Positions 31,761 through 39,415 of a stretch of DNA of 55,290 bases are shown one piece after another (within the stretch, counting starts at the first letter, position 1; each line of letters begins with the position of its first letter). Origin of the DNA: a virus. Location: IMG/VR virus record IMGVR_UViG_3300046373_000115, positions 1 through 55,290 of that record. One strand, 5' to 3'. A program made the translations under genes and the position numbers. The notes under the pieces are model-generated. The model saw only the letters and a list, made by a program, of their open reading frames with translations, was not told the origin of the DNA and did no database searches.

Positions 31761-31944
31761 TCTTACCTCCCAGCTGCGCCAGAACTCGATCGATGCAGTA
31801 TCGGAGGTCATGAAGGCCCGCCAAATTGGTCCGGACCTCGACCTTGTCGCCATTGGGCTCGATGCTGAAGATCGACGGCCAAAGCGGATGGCCATCTGTG
31901 TAGACCTCGATGCGGAAAACACCGGCAGTTTGCTCGACCTTCAT
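31753..31944 (-). CDS. Small hypothetical protein
   Basis: The ATG at 31944 has AAGGAG seven bases upstream. The 63-residue product is a compact alpha/beta protein (FRIEVYTDGHPLWPSIFSIE, then LHDLRYCIDRVLAQL). It overlaps the excisionase-like gene by eight bases. Function unknown. Confidence 0.6.
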   Translation of the reverse strand: MKVEQTAGVFRIEVYTDGHPLWPSIFSIEPNGDKVEVRTNLAGLHDLRYCIDRVLAQLGGKNG

Positions 31945-32159
31945 GGCTGATCTCCTTGCCGCTTGGCGCCAGAGATCGCCGACAACCACGTCGTAACGCT
32001 TTCGGTCACTGCGGTCAGGGCGTCCCCATAACTGGGGTGCTGACCGCTGACACCGGTGATGGTGTTGGCGTGGACGACACCCTTGGCGGTCTCGTGCCAG
32101 GTCCCGACGCGCACGCCGTTGATGAGGAATTCGCCCGCCGTCGGTCGCATGGTGATCAT
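31941..32159 (-). CDS. Small hypothetical protein
   Basis: The 72-residue product is chained by four-base overlaps to genes on both sides, with GGAGG about ten bases upstream of the start. It has a beta-rich first half (GEFLINGVRVGTWHETAKG) and a helical second half. A second ATG three codons downstream is possible. Function unknown. Confidence 0.55.
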   Translation of the reverse strand: MITMRPTAGEFLINGVRVGTWHETAKGVVHANTITGVSGQHPSYGDALTAVTESVTTWLSAISGAKRQGDQP

Positions 32160-32458
32160 GGCTTTCCGCCCTCCTGCTGAAGGGCGAGGCGGCCGGCTGG
32201 AAACAGCGATGCAACATGATCGAACGCATCTTGTCTTGTCAGAAACAGACGAAGTCGGCTCTGATCAGCCCAGTCTTTTCCCGTGCCTAGCGTCCGGTAG
32301 GCACCCTTGCGGCGATAGACACTCCACCCCCAAATGGCGCGGCCACAGTCGGGATAATCCCGCAGCTTGCAGGCGAACACGGTCGGAAAGCAGTCCGAAC
32401 CATAGACGCCCCAAAGCGGGAAATTGGCCGGCGCTGTATCGAAGGTCAGCTTGGTCAT
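32156..32458 (-). CDS. Small hypothetical protein
   Basis: The 100-residue product starts MTKLTFDTAPANFPLWGVYG and contains several aromatic residues and two cysteines. GGGAG precedes the ATG. It is overlapped by its neighbours by four bases on each side, so it belongs to the leftward early operon. No family is recognised. Confidence 0.55.
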   Translation of the reverse strand: MTKLTFDTAPANFPLWGVYGSDCFPTVFACKLRDYPDCGRAIWGWSVYRRKGAYRTLGTGKDWADQSRLRLFLTRQDAFDHVASLFPAGRLALQQEGGKP

Positions 32459-32646
32459 GCGGGGTCTCCCTTGGAGCGAGCGGCGTCATAGATCGCCTTG
32501 CACACCGGCTCGTCGTGGAACTCTTCGTCGTCGAGTTGACCACAGACGCCACAGCGGGTCGTTCCATCCGTGACGGGCTCGGGATAGCTGACGAAGCGGC
32601 GGACCTGGCGACCACCGTAGTAGACCATTTCGGCTGGACCGCTCAT
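32455..32646 (-). CDS. Small cysteine-containing protein
   Basis: The 63-residue product has CGVCGQLDDEEFHDEPVC, a possible zinc site made of one CxxC pair, a His and a further Cys. It is coupled to both neighbours by ATGA overlaps. It could bind DNA or a protein partner. Nothing more can be said. Confidence 0.55.
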   Translation of the reverse strand: MSGPAEMVYYGGRQVRRFVSYPEPVTDGTTRCGVCGQLDDEEFHDEPVCKAIYDAARSKGDPA

Positions 32647-32876
32647 GGTGCGGGGTCTCCGGCTTTAGCGACGCGCACCGAGCGGTTGGCCGTGATCGAC
32701 AGGCCGTCCTTGATCCGGCGGACGAAGAAGGTCGCGTCGGGATAGTTCGACCTGCTGTAGCTCCAGCCCCAACCGATGCGGTTGTAGCGCCCCTCGACAT
32801 AGCGCGGAGTTTCCTGGCGGATGATCCTGACGGCCTCGTCGAAGTCTTCGGGATCGGCGTTGATGATGACCTTCAT
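32643..32876 (-). CDS. Small hypothetical protein
   Basis: The 77-residue product begins MKVIINADPEDFDEAVRII and is rich in aromatic and basic residues in the middle (YNRIGWGWSYSRSNYPD), ending in a short beta segment. It lies three bases from the upstream gene and overlaps the downstream one. Function unknown. Confidence 0.55.
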   Translation of the reverse strand: MKVIINADPEDFDEAVRIIRQETPRYVEGRYNRIGWGWSYSRSNYPDATFFVRRIKDGLSITANRSVRVAKAGDPAP

Positions 32877-32879
32877 GGT

Positions 32880-33728
32880 CTACTCCCCTCCCTCAAGGGT
32901 GGACGGCAGCGCTAGGATAGCGTCCATGATGTACTCGAAGCGGGCCTTTCTAGCCGTCTCGCGCGCCTCATTCATCGCGGCCGGAAGCATGCCGTCGCGG
33001 CCACGACGCCCCAGCCATTCCCCATCGCTGATCGCGAGAGCGACAGCTGTCCGCACCCGGTCAGCGATCACATCCCTATCCGGCTTCCACCCGCCCGCTG
33101 TCGGCGGCGTGGGCCGCTCGTAAAGCGGACGGACGTCGGACATGAACTCGCTCTTGGCCATGCGTTCGTCGCACGTGGCCACCCATTCGCGCTCGGGTCC
33201 GCACGAGCGGCCGCGCCAAGCCACAGGCTCACCACCCGGCGCGGACTTCTCCCCTTCGTCGGCGAGCGGCAAGATCCCGTCCATACGGACCATGAAGTCG
33301 GCCTCGCGGTCGTTCCAGCCGCGCTTGTAGGCTTGCTCGATGGTCTCCGCCCCTTCGGCTAGGGCGGCGGTGAGAGCGGCGCGGATGCGGGCGCGAAATT
33401 CGTCCGTTGGATTATAGGCGATGGCTAGTCCGAGGTCGTCCGCAACCTGCGCCGTCCAAGCCATAGCCGCCGCCTCAACCATCGCCTCCGTCACCCCGCC
33501 CTCTGTACCGCTGGACTTGGGGGTGGTGGCGTCGAGGAGCGCGCGGTTTTCGGCCGTCAGAGCGGTGATGCGCTCGGCTTGACGGCCGAGAGCGGCCAAC
33601 AGTTCGGTGACCGCGTCCACCGCATCCCAGCGCGCCACATCGTCGCCGTCCATGTGGCAATCAATCGTCGCCCATAGCGCCGTTTCTGCGGTCTTGATCA
33701 GATCGCTTTCGGCGGGGTCTTCACGCAT
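32880..33728 (-). CDS. Phage accessory protein with EPVAWR motif
   Basis: The ATG at 33728 has GAGG six bases upstream. The frame is open upstream but without support. The 282-residue product has helical N- and C-terminal parts and a central GGEPVAWRGRSC block that ends near VRPLYERPTPP. That block is also present in the next gene upstream (EPVAWR to PLF). I recall this EPVAW...PLY pattern from Ead/Ea22-like accessory proteins in lambdoid early regions. Such genes are usually dispensable and variable. Confidence 0.6.
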   Translation of the reverse strand: MREDPAESDLIKTAETALWATIDCHMDGDDVARWDAVDAVTELLAALGRQAERITALTAENRALLDATTPKSSGTEGGVTEAMVEAAAMAWTAQVADDLGLAIAYNPTDEFRARIRAALTAALAEGAETIEQAYKRGWNDREADFMVRMDGILPLADEGEKSAPGGEPVAWRGRSCGPEREWVATCDERMAKSEFMSDVRPLYERPTPPTAGGWKPDRDVIADRVRTAVALAISDGEWLGRRGRDGMLPAAMNEARETARKARFEYIMDAILALPSTLEGGE

Positions 33729-33751
33729 GGTTGACCTCGCTGGGGTGGCTG

Positions 33752-34117
33752 TCATGCTGCACCTGGGGTTTGAGGGCCGGCGAAGAGAGGTTGGCATTCC
33801 CAACCGGATCGACCCAAGAAATCGAGACCAGCACCGGCTGTACGCAACTGCCACTCTTCTGGGTCAGCACTTGTTGGCCTGATGCGCCACGCCACCGGCT
33901 CTTGCGAGGTGGGTGGGCTGTCGGCGTCAAAACTTCCTCCCTCGATCTCAGCCGCGAATTCATACAGCGCATCAGCACGGTAGAACGCGGCGTCTTTCAG
34001 GCTTTTGGCCAAGCCGTCCTTGGCGTCGTGGATGGCCATTTGGCGGTCAGCCCACGTCCTAGCCGTGTCGATCAGGGCTGTACGGTTCATAGTCTGCCAT
34101 TGCGTCGGAACACTCAT
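33752..34117 (-). CDS. Phage accessory protein with EPVAWR motif
   Basis: The 121-residue product has a helical first half (TALIDTARTWADRQMAIHDA) followed by SQEPVAWRIRP and CQPLFAG, the same C-terminal pattern as the neighbouring downstream gene. The start at 34117 overlaps the upstream stop by ATGA but lacks a well spaced ribosome site. MNRTALID at 34090 is an alternative start. Function unknown. Confidence 0.55.
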   Translation of the reverse strand: MSVPTQWQTMNRTALIDTARTWADRQMAIHDAKDGLAKSLKDAAFYRADALYEFAAEIEGGSFDADSPPTSQEPVAWRIRPTSADPEEWQLRTAGAGLDFLGRSGWECQPLFAGPQTPGAA

Positions 34118-34398
34118 GCCTCCGCAAATCCATCGAGCAGTCGGACAAGCATAGCCGCCGCTTCGTCGGCGTCCTTGTGGCTATCGGTCCAGCCTGCGAT
34201 CTCGTCTGGCTCCCACGACCCAGGCTCGCCATCGACGCGGCAGTAGGTCTCGCGGCCGGTGTAGAGCTTGTAGTCGTCGCTGTAGGCGACCTCATGTACC
34301 TCCCCTTCCTCCGTCACGATCCAAAAGATGCGATCGCGCGGGCAGGGCATCCCTAAAAGCCTCCACCAATGCGGCTTCCCGTTCCAGTCGATGCTCAT
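34114..34398 (-). CDS. Small hypothetical protein
   Basis: The 94-residue product starts MSIDWNGKPHWWRLLGMPCP and is rich in Trp, Tyr and acidic residues, with a helical C-terminus (ADEAAAMLVRLLDGF). No clear ribosome site is visible, so it probably depends on coupling to the gene whose stop lies four bases upstream. Function unknown. Confidence 0.5.
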   Translation of the reverse strand: MSIDWNGKPHWWRLLGMPCPRDRIFWIVTEEGEVHEVAYSDDYKLYTGRETYCRVDGEPGSWEPDEIAGWTDSHKDADEAAAMLVRLLDGFAEA

Positions 34399-34402
34399 GT
34401 CA

Positions 34403-34585
34403 TCAGTTCCGATTGAGATTGAGGGGCGATATGTGGCTGGAGTACCTGGAGAGGACGACGTGAGCCCTGACTGTCGAAAAGCAGTCAGCAGCAGCCGCTC
34501 CGCGCTCCTGCGCCAGGCCCACTTCGGACAACAGCCCTCCAGCGCCCGCCCTCAAAGTTTCGACTTCGCTTAGGCCAGTGGTCAT
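34403..34585 (-). CDS. Small hypothetical protein (60 residues)
   Basis: The ATG at 34585 overlaps the upstream methyltransferase stop by ATGA, and the stop lies close to the next start. The product is Ala/Gly-rich and unlike any family I know. The coupling is the main support. The frame could also be chance. Confidence 0.4.
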   Translation of the reverse strand: MTTGLSEVETLRAGAGGLLSEVGLAQERGAAAADCFSTVRAHVVLSRYSSHISPLNLNRN

Positions 34586-35247
34586 GCTGCAAGCCTTTCA
34601 GCTTGAACCCGCGCCATCAGTTGGCGGCCCAGATACTCAGTGAAGGCTGGCGGGATGGCGTTCATCAGGTCGCCCGTGACGCCGCGCTTGCGGCTTGCGC
34701 CGCCCTGCATCGGTATCCATGGTGTGTCCTGCGCCTGGCGGAATTGGTCAGCCGTGCGGCCCTTGCCATGCCATGGGTCGTAGACGTCCGAATGGTCGCA
34801 CGGCGGCAGGAGATCGAAGGCGACCGGGAAGCTGCATTCGAAAATGCGATGCTTGGCGATCTTCAGGCCGAACATGGTTCCGCAGAGCGTGATGTCAGCC
34901 CGGATCGGCGCGCCAACCACGTTCTCGATGATGTACGGCAGGCCGGCGGCATCCAGCAGGGCGCGTGTCGGCTCGATCAGGTCAGCATGGCTGTCTGCAT
35001 TGCCATGGAAGCGCGTCGCCATCGTGTGCTTGCTGCAAGGCGGGCTGGCGTGGACCGCGTGGGCTTCGCGCCGGATCTTCCCTGACGTCAGGTCCAGGAC
35101 GTTGCCCTGGCGAAACTCGCACTCACGCGGGTAATGCGGCTGCGGATTGATGTCCCATCCGATCACGCGAAAACCGGCGCGGTGATAGCCCATCGCAGCA
35201 CCACCAGCAGCGCAGAAGAGGTCGTAGAGAACGGGGCGCTCAGACAT
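34582..35247 (-). CDS. Short C5 cytosine methyltransferase-like protein
   Basis: The ATG at 35247 lies inside the stop region of the upstream gene. The 221-residue product has the AdoMet-binding motif DLFCAAGGAAMG (residues 10-20), the catalytic PPCS in HASPPCS (near 71) and the ENV motif in IIENVVG (near 109). It lacks a recognisable target-recognition domain and a clear motif VIII. It is much shorter than Dcm-type enzymes but matches a short phage family. It likely methylates or once methylated phage DNA against restriction. Confidence 0.78.
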   Translation of the reverse strand: MSERPVLYDLFCAAGGAAMGYHRAGFRVIGWDINPQPHYPRECEFRQGNVLDLTSGKIRREAHAVHASPPCSKHTMATRFHGNADSHADLIEPTRALLDAAGLPYIIENVVGAPIRADITLCGTMFGLKIAKHRIFECSFPVAFDLLPPCDHSDVYDPWHGKGRTADQFRQAQDTPWIPMQGGASRKRGVTGDLMNAIPPAFTEYLGRQLMARVQAERLAA

Positions 35248-35560
35248 CCGCCACCCCATCAGCAGGAGCGGGAGCGGCGGCAAGCATGGCGCGGTAGATC
35301 TTTACGCCCATAGCGGTCGTTCCGATCTTGACGTGATCAGTAGCCGAGTAGGCGTCCCAAGCCGCCATTCGCATATCGCCGTTGGGCTCAATCGGCACCA
35401 ACTTCCACCCTTCCACCTTCTCCCGCTCTTCGGCACGAGCGGCGTCGATCAACGTGTTCAGCGCGGCCCAATAGCCCTTTCGCGGAAACTGCGAAGCATC
35501 CTTCCAGACCGACTGGTAAAGTGCGAAATTCTCAGGGCTCAGCCCCTTGGCTTCGGTCAT
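35240..35560 (-). CDS. Phage accessory protein
   Basis: The 106-residue product has EGWKLVPIEPNGDMRMAAWDA and IYRAMLAAAPAP, a pattern frequent in small phage early-region proteins of unknown function. The C-terminal Ala/Pro tail is typical. It overlaps its neighbours on both sides and is part of the leftward operon. Confidence 0.6.
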   Translation of the reverse strand: MTEAKGLSPENFALYQSVWKDASQFPRKGYWAALNTLIDAARAEEREKVEGWKLVPIEPNGDMRMAAWDAYSATDHVKIGTTAMGVKIYRAMLAAAPAPADGVADV

Positions 35561-36069
35561 GCGGCACCTGATTTCGATGGGGTGGCTTCGCAGGGCGACG
35601 GGTTCAGGCCCTCGGGATCGCGAACCGCTTCCAGATGCTCCCAGAGCGTTTCGACCGACTGGCCACCGAACCAGATGACGTCGTCCTGGGTGATCAGCGA
35701 GCCTTGGGCTTCCAGAATGCCTGCTTCGAGATAGGCGACCCGCTCCCTTAGGATGGTCTCTCGCTCTTGGGAGGAGGAGAGGGCGGCTGCAATCGTGTCG
35801 AAAAGCTCGCGGGCTTCGTCAGCCTTCGCCACAGCCCCGACGACGTCCAAGCTGTCGCTGGACTCCAAGGCGATCCACCAGCCGACGCCTTGGACGTGCT
35901 CGCCAATGCCGTTTTCTTCCAGCGTCTGTTCGGCAAGCTCGCCCACGTAGAGCGCCTGACCGCCGCCGAGGCCAAGCGAGAGCCCTACATCAGGACCGGA
36001 ATCCTCGTCGCTGGAATGCCACGTCACGCGGCCAAGTGTGGTCTCGTCGTCTCGCACTTGATCAGACAT
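35557..36069 (-). CDS. Hypothetical protein
   Basis: The 170-residue product has an acidic beta-rich N-terminal half (GLSLGLGGGQALYVGEL, GWWIALESSDSL) and a coiled-coil C-terminal half (SSQERETILRERVAYLEAGI). It is coupled to both neighbours. No family is recognised. The two-part structure suggests an oligomeric accessory protein. Confidence 0.55.
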   Translation of the reverse strand: MSDQVRDDETTLGRVTWHSSDEDSGPDVGLSLGLGGGQALYVGELAEQTLEENGIGEHVQGVGWWIALESSDSLDVVGAVAKADEARELFDTIAAALSSSQERETILRERVAYLEAGILEAQGSLITQDDVIWFGGQSVETLWEHLEAVRDPEGLNPSPCEATPSKSGAA

Positions 36070-36142
36070 GATCGGCCTTTCGGTCTTGGGAGGGCTGGCG
36101 CTCGGCGAGGTAGGCGTCGAGGTCCACGACGGCGCGATTCAT
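36062..36142 (-). CDS. Very small protein (26 residues)
   Basis: This short frame starts with an ATG that overlaps the methyltransferase stop (ATGA) and ends with a TGA that lies inside the start of the next gene. The product begins MNRAVVDLDAYLAERQPSQD. It exactly fills the gap between two chained genes, which is the main evidence. Its role is unknown. It may only serve translational coupling. Confidence 0.45.
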   Translation of the reverse strand: MNRAVVDLDAYLAERQPSQDRKADHV

Positions 36143-37191
36143 GCTGCGAGCCTTTCGGCATCGATCGCGGTCAGCAGGGCTCGACCGAGGATTTCGGGGA
36201 CTTGCGGGACGACCGCATTGCCGAGGCCATGCAGGCGGTCCACTCGAGCGGGAACCCCATGAGCCACTCGACCCACGTCGGGTTCAGAGAGCCACCAACC
36301 ACGGCCCCCAAGTCGGGGCCTTTGTTGCGCTCCACTTCCCGGGCCGCACCCTCCGGCGTTCGCAAGCCCTTGGTCCCATCCGTCGCCCGCGGCGTCGGGT
36401 AAAGCGCCACCATCTGCGCCAGCGGAACACCCTTGTCGTGCGGCCTCGGCGGTTGGTTGCCTCGTCGCCCCTCGACCGCGGTCGGTGTCGGTGTCGGCCA
36501 CATGCGCAGGGCCATCACATCCTCCAAGCGCGATCGGCCTTGCCCCTGGATGTTCTTCGGGTTGCGAAGCGGCGAACTCATCCCGCTCGCACTCCTCGGC
36601 GTTGGCCACAGCGGCGCGAGAAAGTTCCGCGGCGACCGCCCGCCTGAACGCATCGCCAAAGCCTTGGTGTTGCTCGCCTCTGGGGTAGGCAACAATCCAG
36701 ACTCGGTCGCGCCGGTGAGGGGCGCCAACGGCGAAAGCTGGTATGCAATCCCACCAGAGATCATACCCGAGCGCGGCCAAGGCCCCGAGAACCTCTCCAA
36801 GTCCTCGACCAAGGAGCGCTGCGACGTTTTCCAGAATGAGGTACTTGGGTCGCCGTCCTGCTGCGATAAGCTCGCGAACCAGTCGGACGATTTCCCAGAA
36901 GAGGCCCGAGCGAGCGCCGTCAAGCCCAGCCCCGGCACCCGCGTAACTGAGGTCTTGGCAGGGGAATCCTCCACAGATGACATCGACGGCAAGTCCATCT
37001 GAGGCCAGTCGCTCAGCGGTAAGGGTGGTGACGTCGTCATATTGTTTGACCTCGGGCCAATGGTGGGCGAGCAGATGTCGGCAGATCGGAGAGACTTCGC
37101 AGAAGGCGACTGTCACCAATCCAGCGGCCTCAAGGCCGAGGGTGAAGCCGCCGATCCCGCTAAAAAGGTCGATGACGCGAAGCTCGCTCAC
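36139..37191 (-). CDS. C5 cytosine DNA methyltransferase
   Basis: The GTG start overlaps the upstream stop. The 350-residue enzyme has the full motif set: DLFSGIGG (8-15), catalytic Cys in GGFPCQDLS (near 78), ENV (121-123), HRRDRVW (159-165) and LGNAVVPQ near 330. The target-recognition region (about 170-300) is unusual, with repeated VANA, VADTDTDRGRG and LPDAAGDGW segments. Another long frame is open across most of the gene. It probably protects phage DNA from restriction or alters host gene expression. Confidence 0.9.
   Translation of the reverse strand: MSELRVIDLFSGIGGFTLGLEAAGLVTVAFCEVSPICRHLLAHHWPEVKQYDDVTTLTAERLASDGLAVDVICGGFPCQDLSYAGAGAGLDGARSGLFWEIVRLVRELIAAGRRPKYLILENVAALLGRGLGEVLGALAALGYDLWWDCIPAFAVGAPHRRDRVWIVAYPRGEQHQGFGDAFRRAVAAELSRAAVANAEECERDEFAASQPEEHPGARPIALGGCDGPAHVADTDTDRGRGATRQPTAEAARQGCSAGADGGALPDAAGDGWDQGLANAGGCGPGSGAQQRPRLGGRGWWLSEPDVGRVAHGVPARVDRLHGLGNAVVPQVPEILGRALLTAIDAERLAA
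36171..37040 (-). other. Overprinted open frame inside the cytosine methyltransferase gene
   Basis: A 289-codon frame lies wholly inside the methyltransferase gene, in a different reverse frame. Its product has repeated LLPTP, LWPTP, MWPTP and LYPTP elements, a PWPRSGM segment and NPTWVEWLMGFP near the end. I recall this pattern from annotated phage proteins. It has no good ribosome site. It may be a true second gene or a shadow forced by the conserved methyltransferase codons. Confidence 0.35.
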
Positions 37192-37736
37192 GCTGCCGCC
37201 TCCGCCCGATTGGCCTTAGCCGCGGCGACCCAGGCCATGACGACGTCCCGGCCGCTGTTTCCGGCCCTGAAGGCGTTGAACAGGTCGCGGCAGAAGTCGG
37301 CGACGTCGGTGCCCAAGCCCACGCGGGTGAAGAACTTCAGCTGGCCGCCGGTGTCGCAGCTGTTGGCGGCGAGGCGATGATGCCACGCGCACATAGCGAC
37401 ACATTTCTGGTCATGGGTGCGGTTGCCGAGCCCGGCCTTGGCCCAGCCCTTGCCGGCGATCGATATCTTGAGGTGGCACGCCTCGATCGTGGCGAACTCG
37501 ACCGGCCCCGGCCCTTCGATCAGGCAACCGATGCAGGGGATGTCGACGTGCAGCCACGACAGGAACTCCGCGTCCCGTTGGCGCGGGTCACGCTTCCCCG
37601 GCGCCGTGCTGGCGATCACCGCCTTGGTGCGCTCCTTGCGCTCGGCTCGGAGGGTTCGGTTGCGGGCTTGGTTCTCCCGGCGGGTCAGCTTCTTGCCCAG
37701 GTCGACGGCTTGGCGCTCTTCGTGGGTCAGGGTCAT
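37188..37736 (-). CDS. Zinc-binding HNH/DUF968-like protein
   Basis: The ATG at 37736 overlaps the upstream TGA. The 182-residue product has a basic helical N-terminus, then CIGCL, EACHLK and CVAMCAWHHRLAANSC. This layout of Cys and His residues is that of a treble-clef or HNH-like nuclease such as DUF968 or NinG-type recombination proteins. It lies next to recombination genes. Nuclease activity is an inference. Confidence 0.65.
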   Translation of the reverse strand: MTLTHEERQAVDLGKKLTRRENQARNRTLRAERKERTKAVIASTAPGKRDPRQRDAEFLSWLHVDIPCIGCLIEGPGPVEFATIEACHLKISIAGKGWAKAGLGNRTHDQKCVAMCAWHHRLAANSCDTGGQLKFFTRVGLGTDVADFCRDLFNAFRAGNSGRDVVMAWVAAAKANRAEAAA

Positions 37737-38377
37737 TCCTGCACCCGCTTGAACTCGACGACCCAGACGAAGGGGTTGGCGTTCCAGGCTCCCGGCCCGT
37801 TGATGGTGTCCCAGAGCAACTGATACATGCGGCGCTGCGAGATTTTCGCACCTTCGCCATAGCCGTAGACAGCGCCTTCCGCTTGCGCGTCCTGTTCGGA
37901 GCACTCATTCAAGCGCTCGACGCGGACGCCAGTGATCTCCAAGGCAATCCGCGACGCCCAGCGGGGCATGTGGATCGACGGCCACCAGCGCAGTTCGTTC
38001 TGGACCTCCGCGTCGTCCTCGGTGGCGCGGAAGACCAGATACTGACTATCCGGCTCATCGAAGTCGGCGGGCCGCGATTTCGGAATCGGGCCATGCTCGA
38101 ACTGGTAGTGGTTCATGCCCCAGGTCTCTCGGACCCAGAGGTGGTCGCCCGGCTTGCCATATGGGCACCGGATCGCCGGCAGATCGCCTTCTTCACCGTG
38201 GGTGAAATGGAAGGTCCCGGGGCCGCGAATGCCGAAATGCGCCTCGCCACGGATCATGTGCGCTTCGGCGTCGGGATGATCTGACGCGCGCTTCACCACG
38301 CGCCGGGTCTGCGTCTTTTCGCCGGACAAGATCGCGCGCACCATCGGCGCGCTGAAGAGGATCGGGCGCTCAGCCAT
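37733..38377 (-). CDS. ASCH/PUA-like phage protein
   Basis: The 214-residue product has PMVRAILSGEKTQTRRV near the start and CPYGKPGDHLWVRETW in the middle, both typical of a widespread phage family that resembles ASCH (RNA- or nucleotide-binding) domains. The C-terminal part ends with NPFVWVVEFKRV. It overlaps the downstream gene by ATGA. The role in the phage cycle is not known. Confidence 0.72.
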   Translation of the reverse strand: MAERPILFSAPMVRAILSGEKTQTRRVVKRASDHPDAEAHMIRGEAHFGIRGPGTFHFTHGEEGDLPAIRCPYGKPGDHLWVRETWGMNHYQFEHGPIPKSRPADFDEPDSQYLVFRATEDDAEVQNELRWWPSIHMPRWASRIALEITGVRVERLNECSEQDAQAEGAVYGYGEGAKISQRRMYQLLWDTINGPGAWNANPFVWVVEFKRVQE

Positions 38378-39415
38378 CTACGCCGCCCCCTGATCGCGCT
38401 CGGCCTCTTCGAGGAAGTCGCAGCGGTCGCTGAACAGTTGCTCCAGCTCGGCCATCATCTCCGGTTCGGCGGCGTCTAGGGCCTCGCGCAGGCGGGCGTT
38501 AGCCTCGCGGACAGCGCGCAACTTGATCAGGTTTGGCGCAGCCTTCAGGCGGTCCTCGTACATCGAGGCGCGCTGGGCCAGGGTCAGTTCGGACGTGCTC
38601 GACGTGGCCGTCTGGCCCTGCGCCTGGGCTGGGGCGCCACCGCGCGCCCATTCAGCCAGCAGCCGGCCATGCTCTTCCGACAGCGGCGCGCCCTTGGCGA
38701 ACATCTGGCGGAACTGGCCCGGCAGTTTCATCGCCATGCGCTCGCCCTGCAGGTCGCTATCCCAGGTCGGCACGCCGTCGGAGCGCGGATAGAGCAGGGC
38801 GCTCATCGTCATCTCGTAGACGAACTCGGGGCCGGCGATCGGGGTGAAGCCCATGCCAGTCGGCTTCAGCTTGCCGTTCTGATCCTTGATCGGCTTGGTC
38901 TTCTCGCCTGCGCGGAAGCACATGATGCAGGACACGCCCATCTGGACAATCCCGTTCAGCAGGGTGCGGCGGGCGGCCTTGGGCTTCTGCCAGGCAAGCA
39001 TCGCCATGCGCTCACGCTTGCCGTAATCGTCGCCGGCCATGTTGGTCAGGATCTGGTCCTGCCAGTCGATCATCCCGCCCGGGCCTTCATGCTCGTGCGA
39101 CATGGAGTCGACGACGATGACGCCGGCTTTGGCTTCGGCGCACTGTCGGATGGCGTCCAGATAGTCGAGCGAGCCGAACGGAGCGCCGAAGTCGATGTGC
39201 TGGAACTTGAACTTGCCCGGGCCTTCGCCCGCGTAGTGCAGGGCGCGGCGGGCCTCGGTGTCGATGAAGAAGATTTCCCCGCCGGTCACCTGTTGGACGC
39301 CGGAGGCGAGGCGCAGGGCCGAATAGGTCTTGCCGGAGCCGGAGGGGCCAACCAGCCCGACGAGAACAGGAACCTGCTCACGGGCGGCCGGGCGGACTTG
39401 GAACGTGCGGGTCAA
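38378..39415 (-). CDS. RecA-like ATPase, Sak4-type recombination protein
   Basis: The 345-residue product has Walker A GPSGSGKT near residue 23 and Walker B VIVVDSMS near 100. FFIDTEARRALHY lies between them. The C-terminus is helical and acidic. This is the layout of phage Sak4-type single-strand annealing ATPases. It lies beside a RecE-like exonuclease gene, a common recombination pair in phages. It would promote annealing during recombination or repair. Confidence 0.8.
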   Translation of the reverse strand: MTRTFQVRPAAREQVPVLVGLVGPSGSGKTYSALRLASGVQQVTGGEIFFIDTEARRALHYAGEGPGKFKFQHIDFGAPFGSLDYLDAIRQCAEAKAGVIVVDSMSHEHEGPGGMIDWQDQILTNMAGDDYGKRERMAMLAWQKPKAARRTLLNGIVQMGVSCIMCFRAGEKTKPIKDQNGKLKPTGMGFTPIAGPEFVYEMTMSALLYPRSDGVPTWDSDLQGERMAMKLPGQFRQMFAKGAPLSEEHGRLLAEWARGGAPAQAQGQTATSSTSELTLAQRASMYEDRLKAAPNLIKLRAVREANARLREALDAAEPEMMAELEQLFSDRCDFLEEAERDQGAA

